Notes under the pieces: generated by a model
Told to the model about the DNA's origin: nothing
Databases searched by the model: none
The model's input: the letters and a program-made list of their open reading frames with translations, nothing else
From: UBA8950 sp034411635
Lineage (GTDB): Bacteria > Chloroflexota > Anaerolineae > Anaerolineales > Villigracilaceae
Assembly (NCBI GenBank): GCA_034411635.1
Contig: DAOUML010000300.1
Coordinates: forward strand, 1 to 26,575
DNA length: 26,575 nt
Direction: 5' to 3'
In this document: one piece after another, positions 14,271 to 22,066 of the stretch
How positions within the stretch are numbered: position 1 is the first letter of the stretch
How the letters are laid out: each line of letters starts with the position of its first letter
Translations under genes and position numbers: made by a program

Positions 14271-15977
14271 TCAGGCTTTTTGCAGCCCCAGCGGTTGTTT
14301 GCGAATTTGCGCTTCGGCGGCTTTGGCGAGCACTTTGCTTACCAGATTTTCCGGCACATCGACCAGGGAATTTTTTTCTTGAATGGTGATTTTTCCAATC
14401 ACCGCGCCCGGAATATCGGCGCAACCGGCAATAACACCCACGATGTCGTTGGGGCGAATGCCATGTTGTTTGCCCAGGCGCAGGCTCAGGCGCACCATGC
14501 CCGCTTCATGGGATGATTTACCGCCAAAATCGCCGCGCGGGGCGCGTGGGCCTTTGTCGGCGAACCGGCCATGCGTGGAAGAAGGACGCTCGCCTTTTCC
14601 GCCTTTGTAGCGCTCGCTGCGCTCAAAAGCGCGTTCAAATGCTTTGGGTTTGGGTTCTTCAACCGTGTTTACGGTGGCAATCGGTCTTTGTTTCTCTTCA
14701 GCGCGGACGATTTTCATCGCGATTGCCGCGATTTCGAGCGGATCATGCCCTTCGGCCACCAACTGTTCCACCAGAACGCGCTCGGCTTTGCAGCGTCCAC
14801 GCGCCAGCCAAACACGGAACTTTTCAATCAATTTGCCCTCGCGCAGGGCGAGAATATCGGCTTCGGTTGGCACGGCGGCTTCTTTGATTTTCTGGCGGGT
14901 GAGGGCTTCCACCTGGCGCAGGCGGCGCTTTTCGCGCGGGGCCACCATGGTGAGCGCCACGCCGGTTTTCCCGGCCCGGCCTGTGCGCCCAATGCGGTGG
15001 ACGTAAATTTCAGGGTCGTGGGGCAGTTCGTAGTTGAAGACGTGCGAGATGTCGTCGATATCCAGGCCGCGCGCGGCAACGTCGGTTGCCACCAACACCT
15101 TGATTTGTCCCTGACGGAAACGGTTTAAGGTGCGTTCGCGGGCGTCCTGGCTCAGATCGCCGTTGAGGGCCTCGGCGGGGTATCCGCGCCGGGTCAGTTC
15201 GTTGGCCAGGTCGCCGGTCTCAACGCGGGTGTGGACGAAAATCAGGGCGCTGGTTACGTCTTCCACTTCAAAAAGGCGGGTGAGCGCGGCGGTTTTCTCG
15301 CCCAGGTTGACAAAGTAATAACGTTGTTCGATGGTTGCGCTCGTCACCTGATTGCGTTCGATGACCACCGATTGTGGCTCGCGCATGTACTGTTCGGCCA
15401 GGCGGCGGATTTCGACGGGCATGGTGGCCGAAAACAGGGCGGTTTGGCGTTCGATGGGAGTTTCGCTCAGGATGGTTTCGATATCCTCGACAAAGCCCAT
15501 CGAGAGCATTTCGTCGGCTTCATCTAGCACGACGGTGTGGACCCGGCTGATATCCAGCACGTTTTTGCGCATCAAATCCATCAGGCGGCCTGGCGTGCCA
15601 ACGACCACATCGACACCGCGGCGCAGTTGGTTAATTTGGGGCATGTAAGCCGCGCCGCCGTAAACGGCCAGCACGCGCACATTGTGAAACTGCCCGTATT
15701 CCTGAATCGCTTCAGCCACCTGCAAAGCGAGTTCGCGGGTGGGGGCCAGTACCAGGGCCTGGACGTGTTTGCCATTTGGTTGTAGGTTGTTGAGAAGGGG
15801 GAGGGCGAAAGCGGCGGTTTTGCCGGTTCCGGTTTGAGCCTGGCCGATGACATCGGCCCCGGTCAGCATGACCGGAATCAGGGCGGCTTGAATTGGCGTC
15901 GGGGTGGCGTATCCGCGCTCGGTGACAGCCCGCACCAGTTCGGGGTGCAGGTTCAGGTCGGTAAATTCGGTTGTCAT
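14271..15977 (-). CDS. deaD: DEAD-box ATP-dependent RNA helicase, DeaD/CsdA type
   Basis: A 568-residue helicase that unwinds RNA duplexes, typically in ribosome assembly and cold adaptation. The motifs are in order: Q motif YATPTPIQ (about 23-30), motif I AQTGTGKT (47-54), PTREL (79-83), TPGR (128-131), DEAD (152-155), SAT (183-185), ATDVAARGLDI (about 297-307) and HRIGRTGR (327-334). A basic Arg/Lys/Gly-rich stretch (about 445-490) precedes a DbpA-type RNA-binding domain (about 495-560, RLSLRLGKQHGIRPNDIVGVIAG, ending VDVPENLVSKVL), the hallmark of the DeaD/DbpA branch. The ATG at 15977 has TGGAG 6 bases upstream; the open frame upstream belongs to the untranslated leader. It is monocistronic, with its own terminator and a long leader. 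Confidence 0.9.
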   Translation of the reverse strand: MTTEFTDLNLHPELVRAVTERGYATPTPIQAALIPVMLTGADVIGQAQTGTGKTAAFALPLLNNLQPNGKHVQALVLAPTRELALQVAEAIQEYGQFHNVRVLAVYGGAAYMPQINQLRRGVDVVVGTPGRLMDLMRKNVLDISRVHTVVLDEADEMLSMGFVEDIETILSETPIERQTALFSATMPVEIRRLAEQYMREPQSVVIERNQVTSATIEQRYYFVNLGEKTAALTRLFEVEDVTSALIFVHTRVETGDLANELTRRGYPAEALNGDLSQDARERTLNRFRQGQIKVLVATDVAARGLDIDDISHVFNYELPHDPEIYVHRIGRTGRAGKTGVALTMVAPREKRRLRQVEALTRQKIKEAAVPTEADILALREGKLIEKFRVWLARGRCKAERVLVEQLVAEGHDPLEIAAIAMKIVRAEEKQRPIATVNTVEEPKPKAFERAFERSERYKGGKGERPSSTHGRFADKGPRAPRGDFGGKSSHEAGMVRLSLRLGKQHGIRPNDIVGVIAGCADIPGAVIGKITIQEKNSLVDVPENLVSKVLAKAAEAQIRKQPLGLQKA

Positions 15978-16185
15978 CAAAACTCCATTATTCCCGACGG
16001 ATTCGCCGCCGGGGGCTAATTCAGATTGTTTTGATGACTCCGCAACCCTGTCCCTTTGCCCCAAACGATGGCTGTTCCTCGCGGAAAAACCATCCTGGCA
16101 ACAAAAAAGCCCGCCGGTTTCTGACGGGCAACTGCTTCGAAGCAATCAAAACAAATCCCAGAAACGTTCACGCTTGCATAAGCGC
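15978..16185 (-). promoter_or_regulatory. deaD: Long 5' leader of the helicase gene
   Basis: About 208 bases separate the likely transcription start (near 16185) from the ATG. The leader holds a GCTTCGAAGC palindrome (16134-16143), a terminator-like hairpin (16103-16130) and, near the start codon, a CCCG...CGGG hairpin (about 15992-16013). No known riboswitch is recognised. No coding gene is seen in 15978-16293. Confidence 0.5.
16103..16130 (-). terminator. Candidate transcription attenuator in the helicase leader
   Basis: On the minus strand GCCCG...CGGGC (16129-16125 with 16113-16109) encloses an 11-base loop and is followed directly by TTTTTT (16108-16103). It lies some 60-80 bases after the likely promoter and 125 bases before the helicase ATG, so it would abort helicase transcription unless prevented. 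A 7-base segment upstream in the same RNA (GTTTCTG, 16165-16159) is complementary to the hairpin loop (CAGAAAC, 16123-16117). Confidence 0.55.
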
Positions 16186-16191
16186 GGCACG

Positions 16192-16221
16192 AGTATATCA
16201 CAATTTTTTGAATTTGTTGAA
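16192..16221 (-). promoter_or_regulatory. Putative promoter of the helicase gene
   Basis: On the minus strand TTCAAC (16221-16216) is followed by an 18-base AT-rich spacer and TATACT (16197-16192). It is back to back with the plus-strand promoter of the L,D-transpeptidase. Confidence 0.45.
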
Positions 16222-16226
16222 ATTGG

Positions 16227-16255
16227 TTGACTCCCGATTTATTTACAGGTATCCT
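16227..16255 (+). promoter_or_regulatory. Promoter of the L,D-transpeptidase gene
   Basis: TTGACT (16227-16232), a 17-base spacer and TATCCT (16250-16255) lie 38 bases ahead of the ATG. The -35 box matches sigma-70 consensus in five of six positions. Confidence 0.6.
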
Positions 16256-16293
16256 TATGTTTATTCGCGTGCATACTTTACGAGGTAGAGAAA

Positions 16294-17442
16294 ATGAGCA
16301 GCAAATTATCAAGAAGAGATTTCTTAAAATTGGCCGGGTTGGGGCTGGGCGCATTGGCGTTCAAGGATGTTAAACTCTTTCGGTTGGAGCAGTTTTCTGC
16401 CCCCAAGCAGTTGCCTGAATTCCCCGCCAGCAAAGTGATTGGCAGGGTGGTTGATAATGGCATCAATTTGCGCAGCGGGCCAAGCAATGTCAGCGGTGAG
16501 ATTCTTCGCAAACTGCCCGCCGATACGCTGGTGGAATGGCAACGCGAAGTGGTTGGCACGGTAACGGGCGGTTTTTTCAACCAAAAATATGTCGATACTG
16601 GCGAAGGCTATATTTATGGCTCGGTGGTGCAGCCCACCCGCAATTTGCCTAATCCGACCATTTCTGAAATTCCTGCCGGAAAGAGCGGCTTTTGGGCTGA
16701 AGTGACGGTTCCGTATGTCGATTTGGCGCATGAGGGTAACAACGTTTCGCCCTGGCTGCGTGATCATATTGAATATAATTTTCCGCCGCGCCTGTATTAT
16801 GGGCAGGTAGTCTGGATGGATAAAATTCGCGCCGAGAATGGTTTTGTAGAATATCGCTGGAATGAAGATGCCAATGGGCGCGGTTATGGGTATGGTGGTT
16901 CGTATGGCGAATATTATTGGGGTGATGGGCGCGGGTTCAAAGTGCTGACCGATGCCGACGTTGCGATGATTAGCCCGGATGTTGACCCGGCTGAGAAAAC
17001 CATGTTGCTCAATTTGGAGCAGCAAACCCTGGCCTGCTACGAGGGCAAGCGCGAGGTGTTTTTTTGCCGCGTTTCTACCGGCAAGTTGCATGACCCTGTG
17101 ACGGGGTTGCGTTCTGATACTTATATAACCCCGCCCGGAACTTTGCTTACGCACTGGAAGATTATGTCGAAAAATATGACCGCCGGAAGCGAATCGTCTG
17201 GCTATTCAACCCCGGCTGTGCCCTGGTGCGTGTATATTCAGGGCGGCATTGCCATTCATGGCGCGCATTGGCATAATGCTTTTGGCGATCCGCGCTCGCA
17301 TGGCTGTGTAAATACCCTGCCAGAAGATGCGAAGTGGCTTTTTCGTTGGTCGCATCCTTTTGTTTCGCTTGATGCCGGCGAAGAGCGGCGCAGCCTGCCC
17401 GATCATGGCACGATTGTAAAATCAGTCAATCCACCTGTTTGA
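16294..17442 (+). CDS. Tat-exported L,D-transpeptidase (YkuD) with SH3-like domain
   Basis: A 382-residue cell-wall enzyme. The N-terminus SKLSRRDFLKLAGLGLGALAF is a twin-arginine signal (RR at 7-8). Residues about 48-115 form an SH3-like domain (IGRVVDNGINLRSGPSN...). The YkuD catalytic domain occupies about 230-370: AIHGAHWHNAFGDPRSHGCVN carries the family HxxxxxxxxxxxSHGC motif with nucleophile C338 and H336. YkuD enzymes form 3-3 peptidoglycan crosslinks or attach proteins to the wall. Tat rather than Sec export is unusual for YkuD proteins in model bacteria but would suit folding before export. The start has GAGG 13 bases upstream. Likely monocistronic or read with the CBS gene 91 bases downstream. 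Confidence 0.88.
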   Translation: MSSKLSRRDFLKLAGLGLGALAFKDVKLFRLEQFSAPKQLPEFPASKVIGRVVDNGINLRSGPSNVSGEILRKLPADTLVEWQREVVGTVTGGFFNQKYVDTGEGYIYGSVVQPTRNLPNPTISEIPAGKSGFWAEVTVPYVDLAHEGNNVSPWLRDHIEYNFPPRLYYGQVVWMDKIRAENGFVEYRWNEDANGRGYGYGGSYGEYYWGDGRGFKVLTDADVAMISPDVDPAEKTMLLNLEQQTLACYEGKREVFFCRVSTGKLHDPVTGLRSDTYITPPGTLLTHWKIMSKNMTAGSESSGYSTPAVPWCVYIQGGIAIHGAHWHNAFGDPRSHGCVNTLPEDAKWLFRWSHPFVSLDAGEERRSLPDHGTIVKSVNPPV

Positions 17443-17448
17443 GTCGAT

Positions 17449-17476
17449 TTGTTTTTTTGCATTAATCGCGTAAAAT
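17449..17476 (+). promoter_or_regulatory. Possible promoter of the CBS-domain gene
   Basis: TTGTTT (17449-17454), a 16-base spacer and TAAAAT (17471-17476) lie about 58 bases ahead of the ATG. This is a fair sigma-70 match in an AT-rich gap. Confidence 0.4.
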
Positions 17477-17533
17477 AGCAGTACCTGTTTGCGTATCCAT
17501 ATCCTGTTCATTTATTAAGGAAGGAAGAATCCC

Positions 17534-17980
17534 ATGCCTGCTGTTAAAGATTTACTCACTTCAAAAGGGAAAACTGAAGTTTTTTCAATTTCTCAAAGCG
17601 AAACCGTATATCGCGCGCTTGAGATGATGGCTGAAAAGAACGTTGGCGCGTTGATGGTGACAGATGGCGAGAAAATTGCCGGTATTTGCACCGAGCGTGA
17701 TTACGCTCGTAAAATTATCTTGAAAGGCCATGATTCGCGCACAACCTCAGTAAAAGAAATTATGTCTGATAAGTTGGTGACGGTTCACCCTGATACCACG
17801 CTTGAAAAGTGCATGGCCTTGATGACCGAATACCATGTCCGCCATCTGCCGGTTGTAGACGACGGCCATCTGTCTGGTATTATCTCGATTGGTGACGTGC
17901 TCCATTTTTTGATTGCTGAAAAAGAAAATCTGATTAGTGATTTGCAGGAGTACATTGAGGGCCTGAGCATTCTGCGCTAA
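17534..17980 (+). CDS. Stand-alone two-CBS-domain protein
   Basis: A 148-residue protein made of two CBS modules and nothing else: about 8-65 (VFSISQSETVYRALEMMAEKNVGALMVTDGEKIAGICTERDYARKI) and about 75-135 (LVTVHPDTTLEKCMALMTEYHVRHLPVVDDGHLSGIISIGDVL). Each ends in the G-I-x-[ST]-x-x-D adenosine-binding signature. Pairs of CBS modules bind AMP, ATP or S-adenosylmethionine and act as energy or nucleotide sensors, usually on a partner protein. No partner is evident next door. AAGGAAGG lies 7 bases ahead of the ATG. Soluble and cytoplasmic. Confidence 0.9.
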   Translation: MPAVKDLLTSKGKTEVFSISQSETVYRALEMMAEKNVGALMVTDGEKIAGICTERDYARKIILKGHDSRTTSVKEIMSDKLVTVHPDTTLEKCMALMTEYHVRHLPVVDDGHLSGIISIGDVLHFLIAEKENLISDLQEYIEGLSILR

Positions 17981-18004
17981 GAAGGTGGTGAGTAAGGGTT
18001 CATC

Positions 18005-18050
18005 AAAACAGCCTATCAGGGCGGCAAGAGCCGCCCTGATAGGCTGTTTT
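18005..18050. terminator. Bidirectional terminator between converging CBS and MsrP-like genes
   Basis: A perfect 21-bp inverted repeat (18005-18025 with 18030-18050) with an AAGA loop has A4 on one side and T4 on the other. It lies between the stop codons of a plus-strand and a minus-strand gene. Confidence 0.9.
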
Positions 18051-18068
18051 GCGTTTTTTATTTTCCGG

Positions 18069-19010
18069 CTAATAAAACTTGCTCAAATCCATCCCGGCGT
18101 ATAAACCGGCCACCTGTTCGGCGTAGCCATTGAAGAGCAGCGTATCGCGGCGGCTCAACTCACCGATGCGCCGTTCAGTGGCCTGGCTCCAGCGCGGGTG
18201 GTCGATTTGCGGGTTGACGTTGGCGTAAAATCCGTACTCATGCGCGGCGATGTCATTCCAAAAGGTGCGCGGCTGTTCGGCGGTTAGTTCGATTTTGACA
18301 ATCGATTTGAGGGATTTGAATCCGTACTTCCAGGGGACCACCAGACGAATCCCACCGCCATTTTGAGGAGGCAGTTCGCCGCCATACAACCCGGTTGCGA
18401 GGATGGTCAGGTCGTGACGGGCTTCATCGAGGCGCAGGCCTTCCTGGTAGGGCCAGGGGTAGCCGGGTTGTTTCAGGCCGGGCATTTTATCGGGCTGGTA
18501 GGTGGTTTCAAAGCGGATGTATTTTGCATCGCTGGTTGGCTCCACCAGATTGAGTAGTTTGGAGAGCGGAAATCCCATCCAGGGGATAACCATGCTCCAG
18601 GCCTCCACGCAGCGCAGACGGTAGATGCGCTCTTCAGGTGGGAACATCTTAACCAGGTCTTCAACCCCAAATTTACCAGGATTGTTAACCAGACCCGAGA
18701 CTTCCACCTCCCAGGGCGAGGTTGGAAAATCTTTGGCGAGCGGGGCCACCCCTTCTTTGCTGGTGGTGAATTCGTAAAAGTTGTTGTAATTGGTGATGTC
18801 GGTGTAGGAGTTGGCCGGGTCGCCCAGTTCGTCGGTTTTGACATTTGGGTCAACTTCTCGCGTGGCGGCTGGGGTGGGTTCAAGCGTTTCACTGACTCCG
18901 CAGGCGGCCAGGGCCATGCTGCCGGCCAGCACGCCGGCGGCTTTGATAAAATCGCGCCGCGAGAGATAGACCTGCTTGGGGGTAATTTCAGAGGATGGAA
19001 TTTTGGTCAT
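18069..19010 (-). CDS. msrP: MsrP-like molybdopterin-dependent oxidoreductase (protein-methionine-sulfoxide reductase catalytic subunit family)
   Basis: A 313-residue protein of the sulfite-oxidase fold. The Tat motif LSRRDFIKAAG (RR 18-19) is followed by SMALAACG, a lipobox with C37, so it may be a Tat-exported lipoprotein. The catalytic region has YRLRCVEAWSMVIPWMGFPL, where C134 is the expected Mo-cofactor ligand, then the MsrP-like MPGLKQPGYPWPYQEGLRLDEA and GGGIRLVVPWKYGFKSLKSI, and a C-terminal NPQIDHPRWSQATERRIG. MsrP repairs oxidised methionines in envelope proteins using electrons from a haem membrane partner, MsrQ. No msrQ is nearby; the adjacent multihaem cytochrome is a conceivable donor (inference). 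AGGAG lies 8 bases ahead of the ATG. A strong hairpin separates it from the upstream rhodanese gene, so it probably has its own promoter. Confidence 0.85.
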   Translation of the reverse strand: MTKIPSSEITPKQVYLSRRDFIKAAGVLAGSMALAACGVSETLEPTPAATREVDPNVKTDELGDPANSYTDITNYNNFYEFTTSKEGVAPLAKDFPTSPWEVEVSGLVNNPGKFGVEDLVKMFPPEERIYRLRCVEAWSMVIPWMGFPLSKLLNLVEPTSDAKYIRFETTYQPDKMPGLKQPGYPWPYQEGLRLDEARHDLTILATGLYGGELPPQNGGGIRLVVPWKYGFKSLKSIVKIELTAEQPRTFWNDIAAHEYGFYANVNPQIDHPRWSQATERRIGELSRRDTLLFNGYAEQVAGLYAGMDLSKFY

Positions 19011-19075
19011 CGATTTTTCTCCTGAATATGATAAAGGTTATCACATTAAGGTTAGAAAAAGATATGAGTCCCAAC

Positions 19076-19110
19076 AAAAACATCCCCTGCCAAAAGCAGG
19101 GGATGTTTTT
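19076..19110 (-). terminator. Terminator after the rhodanese lipoprotein gene
   Basis: A perfect 15-bp inverted repeat (19076-19090 with 19096-19110, loop CAAAA) has A5 and T5 at its ends. It ends the cytochrome-rhodanese transcript 18 bases past the stop. Confidence 0.88.
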
Positions 19111-19127
19111 GTTTCAGGTATATAAAA

Positions 19128-20879
19128 TTACTTCTCAACCGGGAACTGGGCCCCAATCCAGCCGTTCATGCCGCCGTTCAAATTGCGGACATTGGTGTAG
19201 CCCAGGGCTTGCAGGTACATCTGGGCCGGGGTGCCGCGATGTCCAGTGGCGCAGATGACCACAATTGGGGCGGCTTTGTCGGTGGGAAGTTTGTCCAAGT
19301 TGGCGGGCAGGTCATTGAGCGGAACCAGCACTGCGCCAGCAATATAGCCATTTTCGTCCCATTCGGCCTGGCGGCGAACATCGAGCAGGAAGATTTCTTT
19401 GCCTTCGGCCAGTTCGGTGTTGAGCACGTCATTCTTGACGGAACCAAAACCGGCGGCGGGGTCGAGGCTGCTCAGGTATTTGTCGAAGTAAGCCAGGCGT
19501 TGGGCGTCTACTTCGGGGGTGCTGATGGATTGGGCGGCTTCGGGCAAGCCCTCAACAACGGCGAATTCGGCTTTCTTCCAAGCGTTCATGCCGCCGTTCA
19601 GGTTGAAGACATCGCTGTAGCCTAACAGGCGCAGGGCCACCATGGCATAGCCGCCGCGATGACCGGAGGCGCACACCACCACGATTTTCTGGTCTTTGGC
19701 GGGCAGTTTGTCGAGATTTTTTAGCAGTTCGCGAATTTCGACATGAATCGCGCCTTCGATATAGCCATTGGCTTCGAGTTCAGAAGTCTGGCGCACATCC
19801 ACAATGAAAGGTGGGGTTTCAGCCAACATCTGATTCAGGTCGGCAGCGGTCATTGAGTAGAACTTCTGGTCGGCGGGCAGTTTCGCAACGAAATCGGCGA
19901 AGGTGGCGGGCCAATCAACCACGCCAGCAACCGGGAAGCCAGCGCCGATCCAGCCATTCATGCCGCCGTTCAGGTTGCGGACATTGGTATAGCCCAGTTC
20001 TTGCAGGTACATCTGGGCGGGCGTGCCACGATGACCGGTAGCGCAGATGACGACAATCTTGGCCGATTTATCGGTGGGCAGTTTGTCGAGGTTGGCGGGC
20101 AGGTCATTGAGCGGAACCGAAACGGCGCCGTCGATGTAGCCAACGCTTTCCCATTCGGCCTGGCGGCGAACGTCGAGCATGAAGATTTGTCCGCCTTCGG
20201 CCAGTTCGGTGTTGAGAACATCATTTTTGACCGAACCAAACCCGGCAGCCGGGTCGAGCGCGCCCAGGTAATTGCTAAAGTAGGCCACCAGGAAGGGGTC
20301 CACTTCAGGGGTGCTGATGGCCTGGGCGGCTTCGGGCATGCCCTCAACCACAGAGAATTCGGCTTTCTTCCAGGCGTTCATGCCGCCGTTCAGGTTGAAG
20401 ACATCGCTGTAGCCCAACAGGCGCAGGGCAACCATGGCGTACCCGCCGCGATGACCGGATGCGCACACCACCACGATTTTCTGGTCTTTGGCGGGCAGTT
20501 TGTCGAGATTCTGCATCAGTTCGCGGATTTCAACGTGAATCGCGCCTTCGATGTAGCCATTCGCTTCGAGTTCAGAAGTCTGGCGCACATCCACGATGAA
20601 GGGTGGGGTTTCGGCCAGCATTCCGTTCAGGTCGGCGGCGGTCATCGAGTAGAATTTTTGGTCTGCCGGCAGGGTGGCAACGAAATCGGCAAACATGGCG
20701 ACCAGATCGATGGCCGGTTCTTCAACCACAACCTCGGGTTCTTCTTCGACCACCACTGGTTCCTGAACCGCAACCGGTTCTTCAACCGCTGGCGCTTCGG
20801 GAGCGGCGGGGCCACAGGCGCTCAGCACGAGGCTTACGAGCAAAACCAGGGCAAATATCAGATGGAATTTCTTAGACAT
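19128..20879 (-). CDS. Lipoprotein with four rhodanese domains
   Basis: A 583-residue envelope protein. The signal sequence KFHLIFALVLLVSLVLSACG ends in a lipobox with C22, followed by an acidic Pro/Glu/Val linker (about 24-58). Four rhodanese domains follow in an A-B-A'-B' order. All keep the active-site loop: CASGHRGG with C139 and C403 in A/A', CATGHRGT with C279 and C543 in B/B'. Each also has the N-terminal VDVRQ or LDVRRQ strand and the C-terminal NLNGGMNAW/NGW motif. Rhodaneses move sulfane sulfur through a cysteine persulfide. All four sites look competent, so this is a surface-anchored multi-site sulfur carrier or sulfurtransferase. AGGAGAAG lies just ahead of the ATG. It sits 32 bases after the multihaem cytochrome gene, pointing to a joint role in extracellular sulfur or redox chemistry (inference). 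Confidence 0.9.
   Translation of the reverse strand: MSKKFHLIFALVLLVSLVLSACGPAAPEAPAVEEPVAVQEPVVVEEEPEVVVEEPAIDLVAMFADFVATLPADQKFYSMTAADLNGMLAETPPFIVDVRQTSELEANGYIEGAIHVEIRELMQNLDKLPAKDQKIVVVCASGHRGGYAMVALRLLGYSDVFNLNGGMNAWKKAEFSVVEGMPEAAQAISTPEVDPFLVAYFSNYLGALDPAAGFGSVKNDVLNTELAEGGQIFMLDVRRQAEWESVGYIDGAVSVPLNDLPANLDKLPTDKSAKIVVICATGHRGTPAQMYLQELGYTNVRNLNGGMNGWIGAGFPVAGVVDWPATFADFVAKLPADQKFYSMTAADLNQMLAETPPFIVDVRQTSELEANGYIEGAIHVEIRELLKNLDKLPAKDQKIVVVCASGHRGGYAMVALRLLGYSDVFNLNGGMNAWKKAEFAVVEGLPEAAQSISTPEVDAQRLAYFDKYLSSLDPAAGFGSVKNDVLNTELAEGKEIFLLDVRRQAEWDENGYIAGAVLVPLNDLPANLDKLPTDKAAPIVVICATGHRGTPAQMYLQALGYTNVRNLNGGMNGWIGAQFPVEK
19131..20699 (-). repeat. Tandem duplication of a two-rhodanese unit
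   Basis: The protein repeats with a period of 264 residues (792 bp). For example FYSMTAADLN starts at residue 76 and again at residue 340. The two copies (about 20699-19908 and 19907-19131) are nearly identical over long stretches at the protein level and visibly alike in DNA, indicating a fairly recent duplication of the A-B pair. Confidence 0.85.
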
Positions 20880-20911
20880 TTTTCTTCTCCTTGTTTGGAA
20901 AATAAGACGGA

Positions 20912-22057
20912 TTAGGGGGTGCCAAGGGCTGGCGGAACTTCTGGAACAATCACAGGCTGGTTGGCCTGGAGCTCTTCAGGGGTTACTTTATCTTCGGTTA
21001 GGAAGATATCAGGATTGCCGTGACAGGCATTGCAAGAAGCAGTCTGCGGGGTATTGCGCTGAATGTTGTGCGGGGTGGCATAGGCCCAGGTGGGCAGGGC
21101 GTCGAAGTTGGGCAGCAGATTTTCGCCATAGTATTCATAAGACGTTGAAGCAACCGGCACATGCCGCAGCACAACATATTCATACGGACGATGGAAGTTC
21201 TGAATTGGGTTGCGGCCAATAAAGAAGCTCATGTAACTGGATTCTGTGCGGAAGAACGGGTTGCCGGTTTTATCACTGATGGCAACATGACATCCGTCAC
21301 AACTCATATAAGCAACCGAATGGCAAACCTGGCAGGATAGACTATCGCCGTGCAGGGTGTGGTGAATGACCGGGTCGCCCGATTTTCCCACCTGCTCATG
21401 GCAGGATTCACAGGAAGGGCCTTGCGCGCCATCGTAGCGGTGCTTAACCTGATACATTACATCGCTGGTATCGTGGCATTCTTCGCAGGTTGAGGTTGAG
21501 TTGTGCATTTCATTACCGGTATGGCAGGAAACGCAATTCATGCGCCCTTGCCTGAAGTGAATATCGCCGGGGTAGCCTTCATTCTTTCCGAGATATTCAT
21601 TACCTACCCGGCTGCCGTGGCAGGCAGTACAGTTGCGCGTCATCGAAGGCGTCTTCTTGACAAGATGACCTTCAATAAAACCGCCGCCGACTGAACCTGG
21701 CTGGCTGATATGACAATCGCCGCAGGTGGTGTGACACGAGGAACAATGGTTGCCAAACATGGTTTCCAGTTCTTTGTGATTTTCGCCGCCGCTGCGGGCA
21801 TCAATCGTCTTCCAGTAACCAGATAGTGAAACGTGCAGGCTCTTTTCAAAATGGTCTGATTGGTCGCCGTGACAATTGGCGCAGACATTGCCACGCCCGC
21901 CCGCGCTGGGGTCGGCAATCATGTCGGCATGAGCAGTTTCCATATCTTCCGATTGCTCGCCGCCATGACAATAAATGCAGGACATTTGTCCGTGCGCGGT
22001 AGCCAGAAATTCTTCACCTTTTACAAAAACTCTTTCCCAAGGCTCCAACGGAGCCAC
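20912..22057 (-). pseudogene. Multihaem cytochrome c, main part (11 CxxCH) downstream of an in-frame TGA
   Basis: This 381-codon stretch carries eleven CxxCH haem-attachment motifs (CIYCH, CANCH, CSSCH, CGDCH, CTACH, CVSCH, CEECH, CESCH, CQVCH, CDGCH, CNACH), many with upstream or distal His residues as sixth ligands. It is in the same frame as the lipoprotein fragment ending at 22067, separated only by one TGA and three codons. Read through, the whole is one twelve-haem lipoprotein of about 471 residues. Alone, a GTG at 22057 (GAGGTG 5 bases upstream) could restart translation, but the product would have no signal peptide and so could not receive haem. I mark it as an interrupted gene. It could also be intact in the organism if the TGA is an assembly error or is recoded. 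It leads the operon with the rhodanese lipoprotein. Terminal acceptor or donor unknown. Confidence 0.7.
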
Positions 22058-22066
22058 ATCGCCACC

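Noticed and set aside
20001..20915. 304-codon open frame opposite the rhodanese lipoprotein gene
   Set aside because: It mirrors the internal repeat of the real gene and shows no domain. Long antisense frames are expected from this codon usage.
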